Below the pieces are notes generated by a model that saw nothing but the letters and a program-made list of their open reading frames with translations, was not told the DNA's origin and searched no databases. Positions 26,338 through 32,953 of a stretch of DNA of 64,000 bases are shown piece by piece. A program made the position numbers and the translations under genes. The DNA comes from Eubacteriales bacterium (lineage in GTDB: Bacteria; Bacillota; Clostridia; Lachnospirales; Lachnospiraceae), in assembly GCA_030537935.1 (NCBI GenBank), contig JAUNUY010000003.1:1-64000 (forward strand). The letters run 5' to 3'. The stretch's first letter is position 1. Each line of letters starts with the position of its first letter.

Positions 26338-26527
26338 CTTCCGCCTCTTTCAGGTTGACCAGCTTACCGTTGATTTCTTCAATCTTTTCATTGCACGCCG
26401 CTACAGCCTTCATGCCTTCCGAATAGATGCGGATGCTTTCTTCCAGACTGATATTTTCGTCCTGTAATTGCTCAATCATCCGGTCCAGTTCTTTAAATTT
26501 CTCTTCCAATGTCCATTGCTCACTCAT
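26324..26527 (-). CDS. xseB: Exodeoxyribonuclease VII small subunit
   Basis: A 67-residue helical protein with the family pattern of FKELDRMIEQLQDENISLEE followed by a second helix. It binds XseA to form exonuclease VII, which degrades single-stranded DNA. The ATG follows GGAGGGAATGA. It overlaps xseA by 8 bases upstream and ispA by 14 downstream. Confidence 0.93.
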   Translation of the reverse strand: MSEQWTLEEKFKELDRMIEQLQDENISLEESIRIYSEGMKAVAACNEKIEEINGKLVNLKEAEDEVQ

Positions 26528-27878
26528 TCATTCCCTCCGGGTTCAAGGCCGTTTTCTCTATTACTTCCACATCCAGACATTCCGTCCGGGCATACAGTTG
26601 CATCCGATCACCGGGTGATACATCCCCGGTATCAATCAATCGCTTTCCGTCATACATTGCCAATAGCCATCCTGATGACAGACGATCCAAGGGGGACAAG
26701 CCCTCCAACTTCAATACGCGATCCTTATAAGCATGTACGGTCCGTCGCATGACGGCATCCATCCGTTCCGTAAGACGTTCCGCCGCTCGATTCGTCCGAA
26801 GTCGACAGGTCTCCATCCGCTTGACGGGACTCTGTTGCATCAATCGATACCGCAACTCTTGCAGCCGATGATACCGTCCCGTGATACGTTCTTTCAACAA
26901 TTCACGTAAACGCCCATCCGCCCACGCCAGTCGATGAATCCGTTCCTGAACGGCAACCTCCGGATGACGGCGTTGTAACGCCAACTCAAACTGTCGTAAC
27001 CTGTTCTCCGTCACTTGCAATCGGTTCGCGGTCAGACGACGCAACTGCTGACGCAGATGATCCATCCGATTTCGTATGTTTGTCAAGGGCGTTACCAAGA
27101 TTTCCATGGCCGCCGACGGCGTCGCCGCCCGTAAATCCGCAACGAAATCTGAAATGGTCAAATCCGTCTCATGTCCGACTGCGGATACCACAGGCGTCTC
27201 AGCACGAAATATGGCATCCGCCACCACCCGCTCATTGAACGCCCACAGATCTTCCATGGAACCGCCGCCGCGACCGATAACGATGACATCCAGCCCGCGC
27301 CGGTCCAGCCGGTCCAATGCATCGGCAATCGATGCCGCCGCCGTCTCACCCTGTACCTGTGCCGGATAAAGATATAACATCACGTGGGGATTCCGCCCCA
27401 GTGCCACCTTTTTCATATCCTGCAAGGCGGCACCCTGTGATGCCGTCACAATACCGATATGTCGTGGAAAGGCGGGAATCGGTTTCTTTCTTTCCTTCTC
27501 GAAATAGCCGGCCGCTTTCAATTCCTTTTTCAGATTCTCAAAACGTTCATGTAAGAGACCCGTACCTTCTTCCCGGACGGCATTGACATACAACTGATAC
27601 CGTCCCGTCCGCTCAAAGACGGAAATTCGTCCCGACAAGACCACCTGCCGGCCATTCGCCAAAAGATGTCGATAGGTTTCGGCCTCCCGTTTAAACATCA
27701 CCGCGGCCAACTCCGCGTGCTCATCTTTGAGCGTAAAATAGCAATGACCGCTCGGATGCGGCCGATAGTTGGAAATTTCACCGGTCACATGCACGCGACG
27801 AAGCAAAAAATCCCCGTCCATTATCCGTTTAATATAACCGTTAATCTCCGTTACGGTCCGTGTCGTTTCATTCGCCAT
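26520..27878 (-). CDS. xseA: Exodeoxyribonuclease VII large subunit
   Basis: Catalytic subunit of exonuclease VII. The start is placed at ATG 27878 (452 residues, MANETTRTVTEINGYIK), where the family begins; the open frame runs to 27959 inside nusB. The N-terminal OB-fold (about 5-100, with VTGEISNYRPHPSGHCYFTL) is followed by the catalytic domain (GIVTASQGAALQDM, VIGRGGGSMEDLWAFN, SAVGHETDLTISDFVADLRA) and a long helical arm rich in Arg. The RBS GGAAAG is modest, so translation probably relies on the 11-base overlap with nusB. Confidence 0.94.
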   Translation of the reverse strand: MANETTRTVTEINGYIKRIMDGDFLLRRVHVTGEISNYRPHPSGHCYFTLKDEHAELAAVMFKREAETYRHLLANGRQVVLSGRISVFERTGRYQLYVNAVREEGTGLLHERFENLKKELKAAGYFEKERKKPIPAFPRHIGIVTASQGAALQDMKKVALGRNPHVMLYLYPAQVQGETAAASIADALDRLDRRGLDVIVIGRGGGSMEDLWAFNERVVADAIFRAETPVVSAVGHETDLTISDFVADLRAATPSAAMEILVTPLTNIRNRMDHLRQQLRRLTANRLQVTENRLRQFELALQRRHPEVAVQERIHRLAWADGRLRELLKERITGRYHRLQELRYRLMQQSPVKRMETCRLRTNRAAERLTERMDAVMRRTVHAYKDRVLKLEGLSPLDRLSSGWLLAMYDGKRLIDTGDVSPGDRMQLYARTECLDVEVIEKTALNPEGMNE

Positions 27879-28329
27879 TGTTACTTTCCGTTCGATATTC
27901 CGCTTCGTATATGTTCCGAATAACACCGTTGACAAAAGTGCCGGCCTGCTGACCGGCATATTTTTTCGCCAGATTCACCGCTCCGTTGATAACCGTACCG
28001 GGCCGTATCCCTTCACATCGCAACAACTCGTAGGTCACCAGACGCAAAACGGCCAGCTCCACCTTGCCCAGACGACCAATCCGCCAGCGCGTAAGGTTCC
28101 GTTCAATAACGGCATCCAGGCGGGACATTTCCGGCCAGATCTCCTGAAAACAGTCTGCCACCGCCGCCGCTTCCGCCGAAGAGAGCGCTGCCGAATCCGA
28201 GGCTTCCGTATCCACCATGAGCAGGTCTTGTGCCACCTGATGTGCCATCTCCCGCTTCGTATAAAACTCCTTTTGAAACAACAACAGGAACAGACGTTCC
28301 CGCTGGGCTTCGTTTAACGCCGCGTTCAT
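27868..28329 (-). CDS. nusB: Transcription antitermination factor NusB
   Basis: All-helical RNA-binding protein that joins NusE at boxA of rRNA leaders. At 153 residues it is slightly longer than E. coli NusB. Family landmarks are ERNLTRWRIGRLGKVELAVLR and the C-terminal INGAVNLAKKYAG followed by FVNGVIRNI. It overlaps asp23 by four bases (ATGA). A boxA-like element is visible in the presumed rRNA leader at 31-40. Confidence 0.93.
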   Translation of the reverse strand: MNAALNEAQRERLFLLLFQKEFYTKREMAHQVAQDLLMVDTEASDSAALSSAEAAAVADCFQEIWPEMSRLDAVIERNLTRWRIGRLGKVELAVLRLVTYELLRCEGIRPGTVINGAVNLAKKYAGQQAGTFVNGVIRNIYEAEYRTESNNGE

Positions 28330-28709
28330 GCCTGTTCCGGTTCTTCAATATTTACGACGTGGACGTTAACAGCCGAAACGTTCATCCCCGTCATGTTTTG
28401 GATACTGTTCTTCACTTTATTCTGAACATTTTTGCAAACGGTCAATACGTTGTAGCCGAATGCCACCGTAATGAACATGCGGACATGGATATTGTCTCCG
28501 TCTATCTGCACTTTCATCCGTTTGGGCAGGATTTTATTCAGGTTCTTTTCCACCAGACGACGACTTTTCTTCACGTCCCAGCGACTGCTCACCCCCGCCA
28601 CTTCCAGTGCGGCAATGGCGGCAATGTTTTCCACCACGTGATCCGCAATGAATACGTTGCCGATTTCTTCATTTTCATAGACTTTATAATTCATATTTTT
28701 ATCCGCCAT
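28326..28709 (-). CDS. Asp23/Gls24 family envelope stress protein
   Basis: A 127-residue protein of the Asp23 (DUF322) family, usually a small cytoplasmic, membrane-associated protein of Gram-positive envelope homeostasis. The typical pattern GNVFIADHVVENIAAIAALEVAGV and the C-terminal amphipathic strand region VSAVNVHVVNI are visible. The ATG follows AAGGAGGCAGC. It is the first gene of the fifteen-gene minus-strand run and is preceded by the promoter at 28743-28771. Asp23 upstream of nusB is a common Firmicutes order. Confidence 0.9.
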   Translation of the reverse strand: MADKNMNYKVYENEEIGNVFIADHVVENIAAIAALEVAGVSSRWDVKKSRRLVEKNLNKILPKRMKVQIDGDNIHVRMFITVAFGYNVLTVCKNVQNKVKNSIQNMTGMNVSAVNVHVVNIEEPEQA

Positions 28710-28742
28710 GCTGCCTCCTTAATTCTTTCGATTCCTGCATAA

Positions 28743-28771
28743 ATGATACCACAACCCCTTATTTTATTCAA
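28743..28771 (-). promoter_or_regulatory. Promoter of the asp23-nusB-...-M20 run
   Basis: On the minus strand, TTGAAT (28766-28771) and TATCAT (28743-28748) are 17 bases apart, about 30 bases before the asp23 Shine-Dalgarno. No strong internal promoter or terminator was seen until 13195, so it may drive about 15.6 kb. Confidence 0.7.
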
Positions 28772-28840
28772 GTAATATACAGACGGATCCGCCGTCGTTT
28801 CCGGAAGCACGAACACCTGTGCATTTACAGGTTCATCCAT

Positions 28841-29114
28841 GCTCCTCCTTTGTTCCGACCATGCCGAATCATCCGCTTCCAATAAGCACGTGCATCCGTT
28901 TATTCGGGGCCATACCCGAAAGACCGGCTAAAGGTTGTACCGTTGAAACGGCACATGATTTCATCGTCGAAAATGTGATGATGCCCCCATCCCGTTTCCG
29001 GATGGATGTCTTGGATTTGTTGCCCGAATCCGAGCATAGATACTTTTAAAGAAGTGAAACCTTTTATCATTTTCAAATGCTTCAACGGAGATCATGATGG
29101 ACAATGATCCAATA
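28841..29114. other. Stretch without a recognisable gene
   Basis: Three frames are open here: a plus-strand frame ending at 29049, a minus-strand frame across 28900-29085, and a shorter minus-strand frame beginning near 29094. None has a convincing start site or a family I recognise, and they overlap each other. It may be a decayed gene or plain intergenic DNA between the promoter of the asp23 run and the terminator at 29115. Confidence 0.4.
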
Positions 29115-29149
29115 AAAAAGCCGACGAAGTGCAAGTTCGTCGGCTTTTT
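29115..29149. terminator. Bidirectional hairpin terminator
   Basis: Perfect 14-base arms (29115-29128 and 29136-29149) begin with a five-A run and end with a five-T run around a 7-base loop. On the minus strand it could end the small membrane-protein unit upstream. Confidence 0.8.
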
Positions 29150-29264
29150 GCATGGTATCTCGGCCTATTTGGTTATTTGTATTATATCGAAAAATTCGCA
29201 ACCGTCAGGTTCAAGTACTTTCAGTTTACTCAACCCCATTGACCTTTATACACTTCTAAAGCCT

Positions 29265-29543
29265 TTAATTTTCTCCCTTTCTCTTATCTTTTTTAACGAG
29301 TGCATAAACATTATAAATCATATTTATAAAAAACAAAAATATGATTGCATAAGTCAATTTTGTGTAAAAAACACTTTCATCAATATCACCTACCAGTGCA
29401 TAGGCTCCCCCTGCTAAATACGATAAAACTATCGTTAATATGTCTATCACTATGTAAGCAATGTTTCTATTCCTAATTCTTCTACATACAATTGTTACTA
29501 AAAAGTACGCCAACAATAAAAGATAAATAGCTTCCGGACGCAT
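29265..29543 (-). CDS. Small three-helix membrane protein
   Basis: Not recognised. The start at ATG 29543 (92 residues) follows GGAGGTG 8 bases upstream; an in-frame TTG at 29558 overlaps that site and is unlikely. Hydrophobic segments fall at about residues 5-21, 29-50 and 60-83, ending in a basic tail KKDKRKGEN. It is much richer in AT than the flanking core genes. Its start overlaps by one base the stop of the truncated DUF2599-like frame, so the pair was once an operon. It could be an immunity or accessory protein of that frame, but this is inference. Confidence 0.6.
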   Translation of the reverse strand: MRPEAIYLLLLAYFLVTIVCRRIRNRNIAYIVIDILTIVLSYLAGGAYALVGDIDESVFYTKLTYAIIFLFFINMIYNVYALVKKDKRKGEN

Positions 29544-29812
29544 TAATTGCACCTCCAATTAATTGATGATTTTGAATGCTCAATATTCCATGGTACTTTC
29601 CAATAGCCGGCAGCAGCCACATGACATAAGAATTGTTCCCTCAAAACCGCTTCATTCTTCTTGTAATAAGACCAATGACGACTCGATGAATGACGTTCTT
29701 TTAATCGTTCCCAAGCATCATACATACGTGCCGGATGATTAAGAAACCATTCTGTAGGATAAATTGATAATGACCAAACACCGCCTCGATTTATCCATCG
29801 ACCCTTGTAAGG
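29543..29812 (-). pseudogene. 5'-truncated DUF2599-like domain
   Basis: The frame is open from a TAG at 29813-29815 to a TAA at 29543-29545, about 89 codons. It reads GRWINRGGVWSLSIYPTEW, later a central AWERLKERHSSSRHWSYYKK, then LREQFLCHVAAAGYWKVPWNIE, which matches my recollection of DUF2599, a C-terminal domain of secreted proteins of unknown role. The N-terminal part, including any signal peptide, is missing, and there is no start codon with an RBS before the domain; the first ATG (29725) is inside it. I therefore call it a remnant. The truncation point coincides with the inverted repeat at 29803-29852. Confidence 0.55.
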
Positions 29813-29852
29813 CTACAAAGCCGCTCTATAAGCCGTATAGCGCCTTGCAAGG
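29803..29852. repeat. Imperfect inverted repeat at the truncation point
   Basis: Eleven-base arms CCTTGTAAGGC (29803-29813) and GCCTTGCAAGG (29842-29852) differ at one position, with a second internal pairing (CTATA/TATAG) between. It could be a terminator of the upstream small gene or the scar of a rearrangement. Confidence 0.5.
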
Positions 29853-29856
29853 ATAA

Positions 29857-30045
29857 TTAATCATCATCTTCTCCCTTTCTCTTCTTTCTTAAATATCTAA
29901 TGATTGGTCCTAAAGAAAAAGTTAATATGGTATAAGTAATTGGGAGAATGATAAAATCGGGAAAAGGTACCTTATAAAAATATTGTAATAGTGTTGAAGC
30001 AGCCCAAAATATCAAAGCCAATACTATATATTTTCCTTTACTCAT
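29857..30045 (-). CDS. Small two-helix membrane protein
   Basis: Not recognised. It has 62 residues, with hydrophobic segments at about 5-24 and 29-50 and a strongly charged tail (RKKRKGEDDD). The upstream AGAAAG is a weak ribosome binding site 12 bases before the ATG, so expression is uncertain. AT-rich like its neighbours. The basic-acidic tail resembles the KKDKRKGEN tail of the 29265-29543 protein, so the two may be related in function. Confidence 0.5.
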   Translation of the reverse strand: MSKGKYIVLALIFWAASTLLQYFYKVPFPDFIILPITYTILTFSLGPIIRYLRKKRKGEDDD

Positions 30046-30071
30046 ACAAAATACTTTCTAAAAAAATAAAG

Positions 30072-30110
30072 GGTTTAATTTTTTGAAGAATTCCTCAAAA
30101 AAATTAAACC
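30072..30110. repeat. AT-rich palindromic hairpin
   Basis: A long AT-rich inverted repeat (about 30072-30110, arms near 15 bases with one offset) sits 27 bases before the start of the two-helix gene on the minus strand and downstream of the 30260-30490 frame. A terminator for the latter is the simplest reading. The DNA from 30111 to 30259 shows nothing I can identify. Confidence 0.5.
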
Positions 30111-30259
30111 ACTTTTAAGGCAATAAAACAATAGTAATAACGACTAATTATCATATGCAAACTTAACAATATTTTTCTCATAATCTAATCCATATAGTTC
30201 ATTTCCTATCCAATTTTACAATCCATATTATGTATCATCACAAACAACCAAATCTTGCC

Positions 30260-30490
30260 TTAAAAGCGTTCGTAAACGTTTAAATATAATTCTTTTGTCT
30301 TCGATGGAATCTGTTCATCACGTCTTTCCAATTTTTTCCCAAAAGATCCAGATGGAATCCCATGCGTACGCCAAAGTAAAATTTGCAAATACAACAAAAA
30401 GCTTCCCATGCCCTCAATAATTACATCTTCATCTTCACCGGCGCATGGGATATTGAAATTGTATCGGCTCGCTACCGGTATCTTTGTCAT
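30260..30490 (-). CDS. Hypothetical protein, possibly frameshifted
   Basis: A 76-residue frame without recognised family, including an acidic patch (CAGEDEDVIIEGMG) and one hydrophobic stretch (SFLLYLQILLW). No ribosome binding site precedes its ATG. A second frame running in the same direction just upstream (about 30425-30520) also looks coding (THNLYPDVDDKDTGSEPIQF) and stops at a TGA where this frame becomes plausible, as expected if a single-base indel broke one gene. I cannot tell whether this is a real short gene or a fragment. Confidence 0.35.
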   Translation of the reverse strand: MTKIPVASRYNFNIPCAGEDEDVIIEGMGSFLLYLQILLWRTHGIPSGSFGKKLERRDEQIPSKTKELYLNVYERF

Positions 30491-30528
30491 CTACGTCCGG
30501 ATACAAGTTGTGTGTCATCCATTTTGTC

Positions 30529-30557
30529 TTGACAGTCCCGGCAATGCGTGATATATT
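30529..30557 (+). promoter_or_regulatory. Promoter of tRNA-Trp
   Basis: TTGACA (30529-30534) and TATATT (30552-30557) are separated by 17 bases, 11 bases before the tRNA 5' end. Confidence 0.8.
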
Positions 30558-30568
30558 ATCTGTGCTTT

Positions 30569-30641
30569 AGGGGTATAGTTCAGTTGGTAGAATAACGGTC
30601 TCCAAAACCGCAGGTCGTGGGTTCAAGTCCTACTGCCCCTG
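30569..30641 (+). tRNA. trnW: tRNA-Trp (CCA anticodon)
   Basis: A 73-base cloverleaf. Acceptor arms AGGGGTA and TGCCCCT pair with one G-T, the D-loop contains AGTTGGTAGA, the anticodon loop CTCCAAA gives anticodon CCA, and the T-arm GTGGGTTCAAGTCCTAC is canonical. The discriminator is G and the 3' CCA is not encoded. It is a single-gene unit with its own promoter and terminator, and it borders the AT-rich patch to its left. Confidence 0.95.
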
Positions 30642-30646
30642 TAACG

Positions 30647-30682
30647 AACGTCATTACGTGAAATCACGTGATGACGTTTTTT
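30647..30682 (+). terminator. Terminator of tRNA-Trp
   Basis: Fourteen-base arms (30647-30660 and 30665-30678, one G-T pair) with a 4-base loop run into a T-tract, starting 6 bases after the tRNA. Confidence 0.85.
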
Positions 30683-30716
30683 GTATGGGATGAGACATAT
30701 CCCGGTCATGCCACAT

Positions 30717-30758
30717 AGAAAGACGCCCGTCGCATCCGGATGCGACGGGCGTCTTTCT
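30717..30758. terminator. Perfect 42-bp palindrome, terminator of the long minus-strand run
   Basis: A 42-base perfect palindrome with an AGAAAGACGCC start and matching end. It overlaps the last two bases of the PLP enzyme stop codon region (30757). On the minus strand it should fold into a stable hairpin ending the run that begins at 45951. Confidence 0.75.
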
Positions 30759-32022
30759 ATTCATTATCTGCCCCGGACAGGCCGACCTGTTCCAGCGAAG
30801 ACAGAATTCCGTACTTCCCGTGCGGCCAGGTTAAACCGCCCTGAAAGTAAACGGCATACGGCGGACGAATCGGTCCGTCCGCACTCAATTCGATGGATGC
30901 CCCCTGTATAAAAGTGCCCGCCGCCATTACGACGTCACTATCATAACCCGGCATAGCACCACCGACCGGTGTCACGAAACTGTCTACCGGGGCGGCTTTT
31001 TGGATACCGGCACAAAAATCCAGCAACTTCTTCTCCGAACCGAGAACGATGGATTGAATGATATCCGCCCGTGGTGCGTCTGCCGACGGCACGACGGTAT
31101 AACCCAAACGCTCATAAAGCCGGGCGGCAAATATTGCCGTCTTCAGTGCCGATGCGACCACCGTCGGTGCGAGGAACAAACCCTGCATCATCGTTTTGGC
31201 GATACCCAAACTTGCACCCACTTCACGGCCCAAGCCCGGCGCACTCAAGCGTTTTGCCGCACCGTCGACCAAGTCTTCCCGACCGGCAATGTAGCCACCA
31301 ATGGGCGCCAAACCGCCACCCGGATTTTTAATCAGGGAACCGACAACCAAATCCGCACCGACCGCCGTCGGTTCCGTTTTCTCCACAAATTCGCCGTAAC
31401 AATTATCAACCATAAAAATCAAGTCCGGTTTGATACTTTTCAAAAAAGCGATCAGTTCTCCGATTTCCGCCACCGTAAAGGACTTACGGGTCGAATATCC
31501 CTTGGATCGTTGAATGGTGACAACCTTAGTCCGTGCATTCACGGCGGCCCGGATGGCATCGTAATCAAAATGCCCGTCCGGACCCAACTCCGCCTGCCGA
31601 TAGGTGATGCCGTACTCACGCAGGGACCCCTCGGCGGGCCGAATACCGATGACCTCCTCCAAAGTGTCATAGGGCGCACCGACCGGTGAAAGCAACTCGT
31701 CTCCCGGCCGTAAGAGCGAAAAGAGGGCGACACACAGTGCATGGGTCCCCGAGATGAGATTGGGACGCACCAGTGCCGCTTCCGTATCAAAAACGCGGGC
31801 ATAGATGCTCTCCAACTTCCCGCGTCCCATGTCATTATATCCATATCCGGTCGATACATCAAAATCCGTATCGGCCAGCCGGGCATTATGCATGGCCCGT
31901 AACACCTTCAGCTGATTGTACTCGGCTACGGCATCAATCGCCTGCCATCGCCCGGCCAATTCGCGTTCCACCGACGTGGCAAATTCAAGTACTTCACGGC
32001 TGATACCCAGTTCGTCATACAT
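30757..32022 (-). CDS. PLP-dependent enzyme, Cys/Met metabolism YnbB/aluminium-resistance type
   Basis: Fold-type I aminotransferase-like enzyme of 421 residues, commonly annotated as methionine gamma-lyase family or aluminium resistance protein. The start is at ATG 32022 (MYDELGISREVLEFA) after GGAGGAAATCAATC; the frame extends back to 32166 within miaA. Visible are VSTGYGYNDMGR near the substrate site, ISGTHALCVALFSLLRPGD, the MVDNCYGEF segment with the PLP-ring Asp, and GSLIKNPGGGLAPIGGYIAG with the Schiff-base Lys. Its substrate is unproven. It overlaps miaA by 8 bases, a conserved pairing in many Firmicutes. Confidence 0.88.
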   Translation of the reverse strand: MYDELGISREVLEFATSVERELAGRWQAIDAVAEYNQLKVLRAMHNARLADTDFDVSTGYGYNDMGRGKLESIYARVFDTEAALVRPNLISGTHALCVALFSLLRPGDELLSPVGAPYDTLEEVIGIRPAEGSLREYGITYRQAELGPDGHFDYDAIRAAVNARTKVVTIQRSKGYSTRKSFTVAEIGELIAFLKSIKPDLIFMVDNCYGEFVEKTEPTAVGADLVVGSLIKNPGGGLAPIGGYIAGREDLVDGAAKRLSAPGLGREVGASLGIAKTMMQGLFLAPTVVASALKTAIFAARLYERLGYTVVPSADAPRADIIQSIVLGSEKKLLDFCAGIQKAAPVDSFVTPVGGAMPGYDSDVVMAAGTFIQGASIELSADGPIRPPYAVYFQGGLTWPHGKYGILSSLEQVGLSGADNE

Positions 32023-32953
32023 GATTGATTTCCTCCAGCAATGCATCCAACAATGCCGCCTCATTCTTATAATCGGACTTATTAAAATAGCAAACGTCCC
32101 GTTCCCGCCGGAACCACGTTTCCTGCCTCTTTGCAAACTGTCGGGTATTTCGCTTGATGGTTTCAATCATCGTCGCTTCATCCGTCTTCCCATCCAGAAA
32201 CGCCTGCACTTCCTTGTAACCGATGCCCTGCATGCTGACAAGTTCGGGACCGTAACCCGCTTCCTTCAATCGCCGTACCTCTTCCACCAGGCCGGCCGCC
32301 AACATCGCATCCACTCGTTTATTGATGCGCTCGTAAAGAATCTCCCGGTCTTCCGTAATGACCAGATATTTGAAATCATATTCACTTTGCCGGGCTCGCT
32401 GTTCTTCATTATGCTCTGCGATAGAAGATCCGTTGTGGTGTAAATACTCCAGCGCACGAATCACCCGTTTTCTGTTGTTCGGATGAATGGCCGCCGCCGA
32501 CTTCGGATCCATCTGTGCCAAAAGCCCGTGCAACACATCCGCACCGCCCGGCACCGCGCCGATTCGTTCCAGACTCGCTCGATATTCTCCATCCGTATCT
32601 TCCTCGGGAAACGCCACGTCATACAGGAGTGCCTGGATATAAAACCCGGTACCGCCCACCACGATGGGCAGCTTACCGCGCGCCGCAATCGCCCGTACGG
32701 CTTCCGCCGCCCGGTCCTGAAACACGGTCACGTTGAAATCATCATCCGGGTCAAATTCGTCAATGAGATGATGCGGTACATCGGCCATCTCTTCTTCCGA
32801 AATCTTTGCCGTTCCAATGTCCATCCCACGATAAACCTGCATGGAATCCGCACTGATAATTTCTCCGTTCAATCGTTTCGCCAAGGCGATGGAGAGCTTC
32901 GTTTTCCCGACAGCCGTCGGACCGGTCAGAATCACCAGTTTTTGTCCCGCCAT
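32015..32953 (-). CDS. miaA: tRNA dimethylallyltransferase
   Basis: Adds a dimethylallyl group to A37 of tRNAs reading UNN codons, using DMAPP from the isoprenoid pathway (dxs and ispA lie elsewhere in this window). Walker-A-like GPTAVGKTKL near the N-terminus, SADSMQVYRGMDIGTAK, the VGGTGFYIQALL segment, and the C-terminal RNTRQFAKRQETWF are visible. Two adjacent ATGs (32954-32956 and 32951-32953) overlap the topA stop; I chose the second, which has better spacing from AAGGAGG. 312 residues. Confidence 0.94.
   Translation of the reverse strand: MAGQKLVILTGPTAVGKTKLSIALAKRLNGEIISADSMQVYRGMDIGTAKISEEEMADVPHHLIDEFDPDDDFNVTVFQDRAAEAVRAIAARGKLPIVVGGTGFYIQALLYDVAFPEEDTDGEYRASLERIGAVPGGADVLHGLLAQMDPKSAAAIHPNNRKRVIRALEYLHHNGSSIAEHNEEQRARQSEYDFKYLVITEDREILYERINKRVDAMLAAGLVEEVRRLKEAGYGPELVSMQGIGYKEVQAFLDGKTDEATMIETIKRNTRQFAKRQETWFRRERDVCYFNKSDYKNEAALLDALLEEINHV

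Noticed and set aside
28691..28840. Short minus-strand ORF of 49 codons with a good AAAGGAGG site upstream of asp23
   Set aside because: It overlaps the asp23 promoter and the asp23 start by 19 bases, so its mRNA would have to start further upstream where no promoter is seen. It could still be a leader peptide, but evidence is too thin.
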